Of a DNA stretch of 34,099 nucleotides, positions 1 to 7,337 are shown piece by piece; positions within the stretch are counted from its first letter, which is position 1, and every line of letters starts with the position of its first letter. The notes under the pieces were generated by a model that worked only from the letters and a program-made list of their open reading frames with translations, made no database searches and was not told the origin of the DNA. The stretch comes from CAZMGD01 sp964565705 (lineage in GTDB: Bacteria; Actinomycetota; Acidimicrobiia; Acidimicrobiales; Ilumatobacteraceae): NCBI GenBank assembly GCA_964565705.1, contig CAZMGD010000035.1, forward strand, positions 1 through 34,099, in the 5' to 3' direction. The position numbers and the translations under genes are program-made.

Positions 1-343
1 CGACGGCGTGCATCAGGCCGAGGTTGCCCTCCTGGATGAGGTCGAGCAGCGGCAGACCCGAGGCCTGGTACTTCTTGGCGATCGAGACCACCAGCCGCAG
101 GTTCGACTGCACGAAAGCCTGCTCGGCGTGCTCGCCCTCGCGAGCGACGCGGCGCAGCTCACGCTTCTTGCTCGGGGTCAGGTCGGTGCTCTCGTCGAGC
201 TGGGCCTGGGCGGCCTTGCCACCCTCGATCAACTTGGCGAGGCGCACCTCGTCATCCTTGGTCAGGAGGGTGTACTGGCCGATGTCGGTGAGGTAGAGGC
301 GTACCAGGTCTTCTTCGTCTCGTTCCACACGATCCTTGGCCAC
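1..343 (-). CDS. RNA polymerase sigma factor, sigma-70 family (partial, C-terminus off the window)
   Basis: The first 114 residues of a sigma-70 protein are visible; the gene runs off the left edge. Region 1.2 is seen near residues 12-42 (DLVRLYLTDIGQYTLL, then DEVRLAKLIEGG). The start of region 2 follows near 75-114 (AFVQSNLRLVVSIAKKY, GLPLLDLIQEGNLGLMHAV). These bind core RNA polymerase, and in the missing part region 2 would recognise the -10 box. Only about 11 residues precede region 1.2, so there is no acidic region 1.1 as in typical SigA/RpoD; a SigB/HrdB-like principal or group 2 sigma fits. The GTG start at 343 is supported by AAGGAG five bases upstream. A TATCGT box on the minus strand at 417-412 could be its -10, which is weak. 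It is divergent from the Bax-inhibitor-like gene. Confidence 0.93.
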   Translation of the reverse strand, partial: MAKDRVERDEEDLVRLYLTDIGQYTLLTKDDEVRLAKLIEGGKAAQAQLDESTDLTPSKKRELRRVAREGEHAEQAFVQSNLRLVVSIAKKYQASGLPLLDLIQEGNLGLMHAV

Positions 344-437
344 GTTTGCTCCTTGGATGCTTCGTGGGCGAGCTCTTCGAGGTCCGCCTCGCCCGATGAG
401 GGGATGGACTCACGATACCGACGAGGTCAAGCGTGTC

Positions 438-451
438 CACCTGGCCAGGTG
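438..451. promoter_or_regulatory. 14-bp perfect palindrome, candidate operator
   Basis: CACCTGGCCAGGTG equals its own reverse complement. It lies in the 231-bp divergent region between the sigma factor (start 343, minus) and the Bax-inhibitor-like gene (start 575, plus). Its position and symmetry suit a dimeric regulator, but no regulator is identified and a chance palindrome is possible at this GC content. Apart from this and two weak -10-like boxes (TAGCGT at 519-524 plus, TATCGT at 417-412 minus), I see nothing in this region. Confidence 0.35.
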
Positions 452-574
452 AGACGGCGCTTCCTGGGAGTTCCCTGTGTGCGAGGCGGCGCGGGGGCGG
501 TGACGCGACGCGAGGCGCTAGCGTTCCCGGCACCGGCGACACGGGTCGCCACGAGACCCTCCCAGGAGCGTCGC

Positions 575-1408
575 ATGCCCAACCCCATCCTCAACGACGA
601 TCGCTTCAAGGCGGCCGCCGCGGCCAGCGATGCGCAGCTCGGCCAGGCCAACCAGGCCGGGTGGGCCGCGCCCCAGCCCGGTACCCAATGGAACCCGCCG
701 ATCACCGACGGGCCGATCAGCCGCTACCAGGGCGGGGTGATGACCGTCGCCGGCACCGCCCAGGTCACGGTGATCCTCCTCGGCCTCCTGGTGGTCTCCG
801 GTGCGTTCGGCTGGTCAGCGGTCTCGGAGCGTGCCGATGGCACCGTCACGTTCCCTGCACTGTCGATGCTCGGCATCTTCGTCGGCCTCGGCTGCGTGTT
901 CGGGCTCATGTTCCGCCCGCAGTGGGCGAAGTGGATCGCTCCCGTCTACGCGATCGCCCAGGGGTTCGCCGTCGGGGCGATCTCCCGTGCGTACGAGTCG
1001 TACCAGGACGGCATCGTCCTCCAGGCCGTCGGCGCCACGCTCGGTGTGTTCCTCGTGATGCTCGTGCTGTACCGCACGAAGATCATCAAGGTGACGGAGC
1101 GGTTCAAGCGCATCGTCATCGGCGCCACGCTCGGGATCATGGTCTTCTACGGCGTGTCGCTCCTCATCAGCCTGTTCGGCGGGAACATCTCGTTCATCAA
1201 CTCGCCGAGCGCGCTCGGCATCGGCCTCAGCGTCGTCATCGCCGCTGTGGCGGCCGCCAACCTGGCACTCGACTTCGACTTCATCGAGAAGGGTGCGCAG
1301 CAGGGCCTGCCGAAGAACATGGAGTGGTACGCCGGCTTCGGCCTCTTGGTCACGATCGTGTGGCTGTACCTCGAGCTCCTTCGGCTGATCGCCAAGCTGA
1401 ACCGCTGA
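575..1408 (+). CDS. Bax inhibitor-1/YccA-like membrane protein
   Basis: A 277-residue integral membrane protein with about seven hydrophobic segments, near residues 62-80, 96-113, 120-137, 149-166, 179-201, 212-232 and 251-272. The soluble N-terminus begins MPNPILNDDRF, an opening typical of the actinobacterial Bax1-I branch. The FDFIEKG segment near 234-239 and the C-terminal YAGFGLLVTIVWLYLELLRL also fit that family. Family members are thought to act as pH-sensitive cation/calcium leaks; the role in this cell is unknown. The ATG start is set by AGGAG at 564-568, six bases upstream; the longer open frame before it has no family similarity. The CPBP-like gene follows directly and may be co-transcribed. 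Confidence 0.9.
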   Translation: MPNPILNDDRFKAAAAASDAQLGQANQAGWAAPQPGTQWNPPITDGPISRYQGGVMTVAGTAQVTVILLGLLVVSGAFGWSAVSERADGTVTFPALSMLGIFVGLGCVFGLMFRPQWAKWIAPVYAIAQGFAVGAISRAYESYQDGIVLQAVGATLGVFLVMLVLYRTKIIKVTERFKRIVIGATLGIMVFYGVSLLISLFGGNISFINSPSALGIGLSVVIAAVAAANLALDFDFIEKGAQQGLPKNMEWYAGFGLLVTIVWLYLELLRLIAKLNR

Positions 1409-2133
1409 GCAGGCTGCTCGACCCGCCGGCGGACTCGCCGCTCGCGGCCTCGAGCACCGCGCCGCTACCCGGCCTCGATCGCCGCAGCGTCGTCATCCTC
1501 TCGACCGCCGCGCTCTGCCTCTACGGCGCCCGCTTCGGTCAGGATCTCCGCCCCGACGATTGGGGCCGGCTCGCGCAGCTGAGCTTCTGGGCCGCCACCC
1601 AGGTCGTCTGCTACGGCCTCATCCCGCTCGCGGTCTGGGTGTTCGTGCTCCGGCTCCGCCCCGGCGAGCTCGGACTGCGCGTGCGGGGCACGACCCAGCA
1701 CGCGTGGATCTACGCCGCGCTGCTCGCGTGTGCGGTGCCGTTCGTGATCGTCGCCTCGACATCGGGAGGCTTCCAGTCGCGCTACCCGCTGCTCGAGGTG
1801 CCACTCGACGGCCACGTCTACCCGGCCCTCGCCCTGTGGTGGATCTGGTACGTCGCCCAGTTCCTCGCCGTCGAGACGTTCTTCCGCGGCTTCCTCGTGC
1901 TCGGTCTGGCTCCACGGTTCGGCTGGCTGAGCATCTTCGTGTCGATGCTGCCGTACCTGATGATCCACTTCGTCAAGCCCGCGCCTGAGGCAGCTGCGGC
2001 GATCGTGGGCGCGCTGGTGATGGGGTACCTGGCGATCCGCACCGGCAGCATCGTGTGGGGGGCCGCGCTGCACATCGGGGTGGCCGCGGCCATGGATGTC
2101 GCCTCGCTGTGGCATCGAGGCCTGCTGTGGTGA
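1360..2133 (+). CDS. CPBP-family intramembrane protease homologue with degenerate active site
   Basis: A membrane protein of up to 257 residues whose C-terminal half is CPBP/Abi-like. The usual first motif EExxxR appears as V-E-T-F-F-R near residues 171-176, so the first glutamate is Val. The second motif keeps its His (YLMIH, H203), and the third His lies in the last helix (ALHIGVAAAMD, H238). Active CPBP proteins (Rce1-like) cleave prenylated proteins or peptides in the membrane; loss of the first Glu may impair this. The start is uncertain. GTG 1360 would overlap the upstream gene by 49 nt with no clear ribosome site; GTG 1324 and a CTG at 1405 are alternatives, and the first helix begins near 1485 in every case. 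The 3' end overlaps the next start as GTGA. Confidence 0.75.
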   Translation: MAVPRAPSADRQAEPLSRLLDPPADSPLAASSTAPLPGLDRRSVVILSTAALCLYGARFGQDLRPDDWGRLAQLSFWAATQVVCYGLIPLAVWVFVLRLRPGELGLRVRGTTQHAWIYAALLACAVPFVIVASTSGGFQSRYPLLEVPLDGHVYPALALWWIWYVAQFLAVETFFRGFLVLGLAPRFGWLSIFVSMLPYLMIHFVKPAPEAAAAIVGALVMGYLAIRTGSIVWGAALHIGVAAAMDVASLWHRGLLW

Positions 2134-2858
2134 ACACCACCGCCCGCGCCGGCGAGACCGTCGGTGCGACCGTGGGCGGTGCCGTGCTCGGTGCGGTCGT
2201 GACGTGGCCGTTCGGGATCCCAGTTGCCGGCGCGGTGGTCGCCGGGCTCAACGGAGCCATCAGCGGGTGGCGCGGCACCTACGAATGGAACCGCACCCGG
2301 GGCCTGCTGGCGTTCACGCTCGACAGTACCTGGGCGCTGCTGACGACGGCGGGCGGTGTCATCGTCCACGGCTTGAACGCGGTCACCGGCGATGCCGGGT
2401 ACGCGCCGGCGCTCAGCGTCCGCGCCAATCGCCACGTCTACCAGCGCGGCGTCCGGCTCCGGAAGGGGTTCGCGATCACGTGGGGCAACGTGATGAACGG
2501 CGCCGGCGAGGTCGACGGCACCGACGCGCGGGCCGCCCGCCGCAGGAGGTTGGTGACCGATCACGAGGACGTGCACGTGTGGCAGGCGCGCACGTTCGGG
2601 CCGTTGTACCCGGTGCTGTACGTGAGTTGGATGGTGACCGCGGGTGCGGCCGGTGCCGTGCGCTGGGCGATCACCCGCCACCACAGCCTGGCCGGAACGG
2701 TCGACGCGTGGGCCTACTACGCCAACCCGTTCGAGTGGTGGGCCTATAGCCGTGACGGCAACTGGCCGCCGCACGTGCTCGGAGCTCGCTCAGACATCGT
2801 CTGGCGCAAGCCGATCGTGCGCTCGATCGCCGAACGCAACGCTCAACCGCCCGCGTAG
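2130..2858 (+). CDS. Unknown membrane-associated protein with a glycine-zipper N-terminus and HExxH motif
   Basis: A 242-residue protein I do not recognise. Residues 9-46 are very rich in Gly/Ala with repeated GxxxG spacing, suggesting a membrane hairpin. HEDVH at 145-149 has the HExxH form of zinc metallopeptidases. Near 155-180 a hydrophobic stretch follows, and NPFEWWAY at 199-206 supplies a Glu (E202) where gluzincins place a third ligand. This layout is seen in several uncharacterised metallopeptidase-like families; enzyme activity is inference. The GTG at 2130 overlaps the CPBP stop (GTGA), implying translational coupling; GTG 2127 is the only nearby alternative. The last 16 bp overlap the convergent WYL regulator. 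Confidence 0.8.
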   Translation: MNTTARAGETVGATVGGAVLGAVVTWPFGIPVAGAVVAGLNGAISGWRGTYEWNRTRGLLAFTLDSTWALLTTAGGVIVHGLNAVTGDAGYAPALSVRANRHVYQRGVRLRKGFAITWGNVMNGAGEVDGTDARAARRRRLVTDHEDVHVWQARTFGPLYPVLYVSWMVTAGAAGAVRWAITRHHSLAGTVDAWAYYANPFEWWAYSRDGNWPPHVLGARSDIVWRKPIVRSIAERNAQPPA

Positions 2859-3793
2859 CGGGCCGTCAGGCGGGCGCCCGCGGCGGCGAGTGCAGCACGG
2901 GCCTCTGGCGGGCCGAGCACGTCGAGATCCTCGTAGCCGGCGAGCTCTCGCGCGGCCTGGGCCGCATCCCAGCAGCTGATCCGCACATGCAGGCGGCCAT
3001 CGCCGTCGGGCTCGTCGACGTGGAGGCGGTTGCCGAAGTGGGCGCGCAGCGGGCCCGCCAGATCGGAGGTGATCAGCGCGTCGACGGCGACCTCGGCCTG
3101 GGCGCGCTGCTGGTCCATCCGGTCGACGACACCCCGCCACGCAGCGCCGAGGTCGAAGTCGGGCGGGCGGCGCACGGGGTCGTCGAGCACCTCGGCCGAC
3201 CGGATTCGCCACACCCGGAACGTTCGCATCCCGGCATCGGTGTCGGCGACCAGATACCACGTCGAACCCTTGGCGACGAGGCCCAGGGGGTGGACCACTC
3301 GCTCGGTCTCGGCCCGGGTGCGGTCGCTGTAGCCGAGGCGCACCTGCATGCCCTGGATCACGGCCTGCTGGAGCACCTCCAGGAACGGCGGCGTCTTCGG
3401 CGGTTGCTCACCCCAGCGCGCGGGGTCGAGCACGACGGCGCTGGCCGCCGCCTCTGCCTCCGCGCGGAACGTCTCCGGCAGGGCGTGCACGAGCTTGCGC
3501 AGCGCAGCCTTCGCCGCAGGCGTGATCGCCGAGGACGGCCCGGCGACGAGGAACAGCGTGCGAGCCTCGGCCGCGGTCAACCCACTGAGATCCGTGCGGG
3601 CGCCGCCGATGAGTGACCAGCCACCGCCCCGGCCCGGTTGCGAGTACACGGGGATCCCGGCGATCGACAGGGCCTCGAGATCGCGACGCGCCGTGCGGGT
3701 GGAGACCTCGAGCTCGTTGGCGACCTCCTCCGCGGTGACGCGCCCGCGGGACTGGAGGAACAGCAGGGTGGCCACGAGGCGATCAGCGCGCAT
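2843..3793 (-). CDS. WYL-domain transcriptional regulator (YafY-like)
   Basis: A 316-residue regulator of the HTH_11 plus WYL type. The N-terminal winged helix (about residues 1-60) contains RVTAEEVANELEVSTRTARR followed by DLEALSIAGIPVYS, classic for this family. A linker leads to the WYL core around 145-190 (VRLGYSDRT, VVHPLGLVAKGSTWYLVAD), and a C-terminal extension (WCX) follows. WYL domains bind ligands such as nucleic acids or nucleotides and often control stress or phage-defence genes; the target here is unknown. The ATG at 3793 has an AAGGTGG ribosome site four bases upstream. It overlaps the previous gene tail-to-tail by 16 bp. No defence genes adjoin it. Confidence 0.92.
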   Translation of the reverse strand: MRADRLVATLLFLQSRGRVTAEEVANELEVSTRTARRDLEALSIAGIPVYSQPGRGGGWSLIGGARTDLSGLTAAEARTLFLVAGPSSAITPAAKAALRKLVHALPETFRAEAEAAASAVVLDPARWGEQPPKTPPFLEVLQQAVIQGMQVRLGYSDRTRAETERVVHPLGLVAKGSTWYLVADTDAGMRTFRVWRIRSAEVLDDPVRRPPDFDLGAAWRGVVDRMDQQRAQAEVAVDALITSDLAGPLRAHFGNRLHVDEPDGDGRLHVRISCWDAAQAARELAGYEDLDVLGPPEARAALAAAGARLTARYAGG

Positions 3794-3871
3794 GCGGCCA
3801 CCTTCTCACGGAACATGGACAGCAAGTGGCCAGGTTGAGCCCGGTTGCGGGCGTCGTCGGGAACGCCCTTC

Positions 3872-3921
3872 GTTCTCGGGAGCAAATCGGGTGCCAGAGC
3901 GCCCGATTTGCTCCCGAGAAC
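3872..3921 (-). terminator. Perfect 20-bp inverted repeat with 10-nt loop, terminator-like
   Basis: The left arm 3872-3891 (GTTCTCGGGAGCAAATCGGG) is the exact reverse complement of 3902-3921. It begins one base after the stop codon of the minus-strand unknown gene (3922) and precedes the WYL regulator on the same strand. There is no U-tract, as is common for actinobacterial terminators. A site for a dimeric protein is the alternative. A related arm occurs at 30300-30311. Confidence 0.7.
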
Positions 3922-4347
3922 TCATGGTGAGGCGATGAGGTGGACGTCGTGGGCGAGCCGCTGGAACAACCTGGCGCTGGGTGCGTCGGTCGCAGCGACG
4001 CCGGCGAGCGCGTCGTCGTAGGCGAGCGCCAGCAACGCACCGATCGAGGCCGCGCCGTCCGTGCGCTCGTCGGGGACGAGCGTCGCCAACGTGAGTGACG
4101 CCGTACCGAGGGCATCGTCGCCGTGGATCACGGTCTCCGCCGGGGGCAGCGAGGCGAGCACGGGTGCGCGTGCCGCGAGCTGGTCCGCACGCCAGGCGGC
4201 CCGGTGGGCGCCCGCGGCGAACGCCACCCGGTCGGCAGGCGGTGACTCGGGGTCCATCGCCCACGCGCCGAGCGTCTCGAACACGGCCAGTTCGGCGGCG
4301 CGCAGCTCGCCGATGCGGCGCGCCAGCGACTCGATGGTGGGGTTCAC
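3922..4347 (-). CDS. Unknown helical protein coupled to the DksA-like gene
   Basis: A 141-residue, mostly helical protein with no family I can name. It is Ala-rich, with likely helices near residues 3-30, 38-62, 78-92, 98-115 and 122-138. Scattered Glu and His (E14, E19, H48, H133, H136) give a faint four-helix-bundle look, but no metal motif is convincing. The GTG start at 4347 overlaps the stop of the DksA-like gene (GTGA), so the two are translated as a pair. The stop is followed after one base by the long inverted repeat, which probably ends the transcript. The pair is divergent from the ABC importer operon; a link between them is only positional. Confidence 0.8.
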   Translation of the reverse strand: MNPTIESLARRIGELRAAELAVFETLGAWAMDPESPPADRVAFAAGAHRAAWRADQLAARAPVLASLPPAETVIHGDDALGTASLTLATLVPDERTDGAASIGALLALAYDDALAGVAATDAPSARLFQRLAHDVHLIASP

Positions 4348-4535
4348 GCCCGGTGGGCGATCGGCGACTCGGCGAGCCGCTCGTCGGGCCGTGCCTCGCC
4401 GGGCCCCTCGTCGCTCCAGTAGCTGCCGTCGTCGAGGCGGGCCAGAGCCATCTCCACGCTGTCGAGGTCGGCGGCGATCGCGTCGAGATCGAGCGCGTCG
4501 GGGGAATCGGCCGGGTGCTCGGTGTGGGTGTCCAT
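4344..4535 (-). CDS. Short DksA/TraR-like protein lacking the zinc-finger cysteines
   Basis: A 63-residue protein matching only the C-terminal half of the TraR/DksA family. Residues 25-62 align without gaps to the family pattern (LxxVExALxRLxxGxY ... xRLxxxPxA), including VEMALARLDDGSY and DERLAESPIAHR. The family's first two cysteines are replaced by D42 and P45, so no zinc finger can form. The long coiled coil that reaches into RNA polymerase is absent. It may bind polymerase or nucleotides in a reduced form, or be a relic; I cannot tell. The ATG lies nine bases after a TATCCT box (4550-4545, minus), and GGGAG is also close. Its stop overlaps the next gene. Confidence 0.75.
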   Translation of the reverse strand: MDTHTEHPADSPDALDLDAIAADLDSVEMALARLDDGSYWSDEGPGEARPDERLAESPIAHRA

Positions 4536-4544
4536 CGACTCCCG

Positions 4545-4550
4545 AGGATA
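4545..4550 (-). promoter_or_regulatory. -10 box for the DksA-like gene (TATCCT)
   Basis: On the minus strand TATCCT ends nine bases before the ATG at 4535. It lies back to back with the ABC operon box at 4555-4560, so two divergent promoters share a 32-bp interval. Confidence 0.5.
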
Positions 4551-4554
4551 CGCG

Positions 4555-4560
4555 TAGGGT
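4555..4560 (+). promoter_or_regulatory. -10 box for the ABC importer operon (TAGGGT), leaderless type
   Basis: TAGGGT ends seven bases before GTG 4568. This spacing puts the transcription start at or next to the start codon and supports 4568 over GTG 4559. No clear -35 box is visible. Confidence 0.6.
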
Positions 4561-4567
4561 GCGCGTC

Positions 4568-5599
4568 GTGGCAGGGGTGCGGTTGGAGGCGGTCACGAAG
4601 GAGTTCCCGACCAGGGGCGCCGATCCGGTTCGCGCCGTCGACCACGTGAGCCTCGACATCCCCGATCGCGAGTTCATGGTGCTGCTCGGGCCGTCCGGCT
4701 GCGGGAAGAGCACCCTGCTCCGACTCATCTGCGGGCTGGAGGACCCGACCACCGGCGAGGTGTTCATCGGCGATCGCCGGGTGAACGACGTCGCCCCGAA
4801 GGATCGCGACGTGGCGATGGTGTTCCAGAGCTACGCGCTCTACCCGCACAAGACCGTGGCCGCCAACATCGAGTTCCCGCTCAAGGCGCGAGGGATCGGC
4901 AAGGCCGAACGGTCCCAGGCCGCCAAGGAGGCGGCGACGACCCTCGGCCTCGCCGACCTGCTCGACCGCAAGCCGGGGGCACTGTCGGGTGGCCAACGCC
5001 AACGTGTCGCGCTCGCTCGGGCCATCGTCCGTCGACCGGCCGTGTTCTGCATGGACGAGCCGCTGAGCAACCTCGACGCCAAGCTGCGCGGCGAGACACG
5101 GGCCGAGCTCGTCGATCTGCACCGTCGGGTCGAGGCCACGTTCGTGTACGTCACCCACGACCAGGTCGAGGCGATGACGATGGGATCCCGGGTCGCGGTG
5201 ATGAACCGCGGCGTGGTGGAGCAGGTCGGCACGCCGCAGGAGGTGTACGCCCGCCCGGCGTCGGTGTTCGTGGCCCAGTTCATCGGGTCGCCACCGATGA
5301 ACGTGTTGCCAGTCGGAGCGCTCGAGGATTCCGAGTACTGCGTCGGCGTCCGTCCCGAGCACCTCTCGGTCGTCGCCGACGGACCGTTGAGGGCTCGCGT
5401 CATGCTGGTCGAACTGCTCGGGCACGAGACGCTGGTGACCGCCGAGCTGCCGTCCGGGCAGACGTTGGTCGTGCGCCTCGGTGCCAGCGATCCGCCGCCC
5501 GAGGTCGCCGACGAGCTGTGCCTCGACGTCGCCGAGTCACACCGCCACCGGTTCGCCGCAGCCACGGGGCGACGGATCGAGGCCGAGGTGCCGGCGTGA
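4568..5599 (+). CDS. ugpC: ABC importer ATP-binding protein, UgpC/MalK type
   Basis: A 343-residue ATPase that powers a carbohydrate or glycerol-3-phosphate importer from the cytoplasmic face. It has Walker A GPSGCGKST (41-49), Q-loop Q87, signature LSGGQ (139-143), Walker B VFCMDEP (159-165) and switch His in VTHDQ (H197). A C-terminal OB-like regulatory region follows from about 240, with the MalK/UgpC hallmarks FIGSPPMN and GVRPEHL. It is somewhat shorter than E. coli MalK/UgpC (about 356-371). The GTG start is fixed by the leaderless -10 box. Its stop overlaps the first permease start (GTGA). The ugp name rests on family resemblance and the UgpB-like binding protein downstream; the substrate is not proven. 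Confidence 0.92.
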   Translation: MAGVRLEAVTKEFPTRGADPVRAVDHVSLDIPDREFMVLLGPSGCGKSTLLRLICGLEDPTTGEVFIGDRRVNDVAPKDRDVAMVFQSYALYPHKTVAANIEFPLKARGIGKAERSQAAKEAATTLGLADLLDRKPGALSGGQRQRVALARAIVRRPAVFCMDEPLSNLDAKLRGETRAELVDLHRRVEATFVYVTHDQVEAMTMGSRVAVMNRGVVEQVGTPQEVYARPASVFVAQFIGSPPMNVLPVGALEDSEYCVGVRPEHLSVVADGPLRARVMLVELLGHETLVTAELPSGQTLVVRLGASDPPPEVADELCLDVAESHRHRFAAATGRRIEAEVPA

Positions 5600-6507
5600 G
5601 ACGACGCTTGCGCGATGTGCCGGCGGCGGCCGCGATGCTGGCCCCGGCCGCGGTGATCCTCTCGGTCTTCGTCCTCTACCCGCTCGGACAGGCGGTGTGG
5701 ATGGGTCACCAGCGATGCAACGCGCAGGGCACCGTCTGCACCACCGCGCCGCGGGGATGGATGCAGTACGTGGACGTGTTCCGCAGCACCGAGTTCCAGC
5801 ACGCCCTCGGGGTCACGGTGAAGTTCGTGCTGCTGACCGTGCCCGTCGGGCTCGCGCTCGGGGTCGGGTTGGCCGTGCTCGCCGATCGCGCGATCCGGGG
5901 GATCGGGTTCTTCCGCACGATCTTCTCCTCCACCGTCGCCAGCTCGGTCGCGGTCGCGTCGCTGATGTGGTTGTTCCTCTTGCAACCATCGATCGGCGTG
6001 CTGTCGAACATCGGCTGGATCGGGCGGGTCTTCCCGGTCGTGAAGAGCCCCGGGTTGCTGCAGGATCCGGGCACGGCGCTGACCTCGGTCGCGGTGTCCA
6101 GCATCTGGGCCAACCTCGGGTTCAGCTTCATCATCGTGACCGCGGGCATGCAGAGCATCCCCCGCGAGCTCTACGAGAGCGCGTACGTGGACGGCGCCGG
6201 CGGCCTGCGCCGGTTCACGAACGTGACGCTGCCGATGCTGTCGCCGACGCTGCTGTTCCTGTCCGTCGTGCTGGTGAGCCGCGCGTTCCAGACCTACGGC
6301 GAGATCGACCTGTTGACGTCCGGCGGTCCGACCCGCTTCCGCAGCACGACCACGGTCACGTACTTCATCTACGGCTCGTCGTCGATCATCCGCCGCCAGC
6401 CCGGTCTCCAGGCGACGAGTGCCGTGCTGCTGTTCGTGATGCTGCTCGTGCTCTCGCTCGTCCAGTTCCGCGGCTTCGACCGCCGCGTGCACTACGGGGC
6501 CAGCTGA
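5596..6507 (+). CDS. ugpA: ABC importer permease, MalF/UgpA type
   Basis: A 303-residue inner-membrane permease with six main hydrophobic segments, near residues 13-33, 72-97, 110-130, 162-184, 215-233 and 272-290. The cytoplasmic EAA loop that docks to the ATPase is at about 191-213 (ELYESAYVDGAGGLRRF ... TLP), with the conserved Gly and the closing LP. The loop of about 35 residues after helix 1 contains two Cys (C41, C48) that could form an exported disulfide. The GTG start overlaps the ATPase stop, and its own stop shares one base with the second permease (TGATG). It forms the heterodimeric channel with the next gene product. Confidence 0.92.
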   Translation: MRRRLRDVPAAAAMLAPAAVILSVFVLYPLGQAVWMGHQRCNAQGTVCTTAPRGWMQYVDVFRSTEFQHALGVTVKFVLLTVPVGLALGVGLAVLADRAIRGIGFFRTIFSSTVASSVAVASLMWLFLLQPSIGVLSNIGWIGRVFPVVKSPGLLQDPGTALTSVAVSSIWANLGFSFIIVTAGMQSIPRELYESAYVDGAGGLRRFTNVTLPMLSPTLLFLSVVLVSRAFQTYGEIDLLTSGGPTRFRSTTTVTYFIYGSSSIIRRQPGLQATSAVLLFVMLLVLSLVQFRGFDRRVHYGAS

Positions 6508-7337
6508 TGGCGCTCGACACCGCAGTGCGCGGCCCCCGTCTCGTCGCCCGCTACGCGATGCTCGCGCTCGTCACGCTGCTCGTGCTGTTCCCCGTGTACA
6601 CGATGATCGTGGCGGCGCTGAAGCCAGGAGTCAGCTCGCTGCGCGACCCGCTCATCCCCAAGGACCTGACGCTGCAGACGCTGCGCGACGCGTGGTCGCA
6701 GGGACACCTCGGGCGCTACATGGTCAACTCGGTGGTCGTCGCGGTCATCGTCACGGTGGCCCAGGTCGTCACCTCGGTGCTCGCCGCCTACGCGTTCGCG
6801 TTCCTCGAGTTCCCGTTCAAGCGGACGATCTTCGCCGTGTTCCTCGCCACGCTGCTCGTCCCCGCCGAGGTGACCCTGCTCGTCAACCGGCGCACGGTCG
6901 ACTCGCTCGGTTGGCTCAACAGCTACCGGGGGCTCACCGTGCCGTTCCTCGCCGGCGCGTTCGGCATCTTCCTGCTCCGTCAGGTGTTCCTGTCGCTGCC
7001 ACCGGAGATGCGCGAGGCCGCGTCGATGGACGGAGTCGGCAACTTCGGGTTCCTGCGCGAGGTCGCCACGCCGATGGCCCGGCCGACGATCGGCGCGCTC
7101 GCCCTCTTCTGCTTCCTCGGCACCTGGAACCAATATCTCTGGCCAACCCTCGTCACCACGGAGCAAGACATGAACACCGTTCAGAGCGGCCTGCGGCAGC
7201 TGTCGAAGAACAACATCGACGCGCCCAACCTGGTGATGGCGGGCACGCTCATCGCTGCGATCCCCATCGTCGCCGTGCTGCTGGTGTTCCAGCGCCAGCT
7301 CGTGCGCGGCCTCACTGCGGGCGCGGTGAAGGGATGA
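6507..7337 (+). CDS. ugpE: ABC importer permease, MalG/UgpE type
   Basis: A 276-residue permease partner. Hydrophobic segments lie near 15-37, 74-99, 106-126, 143-163, 193-213 and 243-262. The EAA loop is at about 169-193 (REAASMDGVGNFGFL ... ATPMARP), and LGTWNQYLWPTL near 204-215 is typical of the MalG branch. It starts on ATG 6507 overlapping the upstream stop by one base, and its stop overlaps the binding-protein start (ATGA). The operon order ATPase, permease, permease, lipoprotein is unbroken with no gaps, so subunits should be made in step. Confidence 0.92.
   Translation: MALDTAVRGPRLVARYAMLALVTLLVLFPVYTMIVAALKPGVSSLRDPLIPKDLTLQTLRDAWSQGHLGRYMVNSVVVAVIVTVAQVVTSVLAAYAFAFLEFPFKRTIFAVFLATLLVPAEVTLLVNRRTVDSLGWLNSYRGLTVPFLAGAFGIFLLRQVFLSLPPEMREAASMDGVGNFGFLREVATPMARPTIGALALFCFLGTWNQYLWPTLVTTEQDMNTVQSGLRQLSKNNIDAPNLVMAGTLIAAIPIVAVLLVFQRQLVRGLTAGAVKG

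Noticed and set aside
433..1359. A long open frame runs through the Bax-inhibitor-like gene into the CPBP gene, which could look like one 566-residue protein.
   Set aside because: Its first part is rich in Arg/His/Pro and is the out-of-frame reading of the Bax-inhibitor-like gene; only the end has membrane helices and family motifs.
2126..2139. GTGGTGAACACCAC-like near-palindrome at the CPBP/HExxH junction.
   Set aside because: It is made by the stop/start overlap and coding sequence, and the centre is not symmetric.
3827..3835. TGGCCAGGT upstream of the WYL regulator also occurs in the palindrome at 438-451.
   Set aside because: Nine bases at this GC content can recur by chance in 34 kb, and the second copy is not palindromic.
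3806..6492. Long antisense frames over the ABC importer genes (for example 3806-5425 and 4840-6492, minus).
   Set aside because: High GC makes long antisense frames common. Their translations are low-complexity with no motifs, while the plus-strand genes are complete and overlap neatly.
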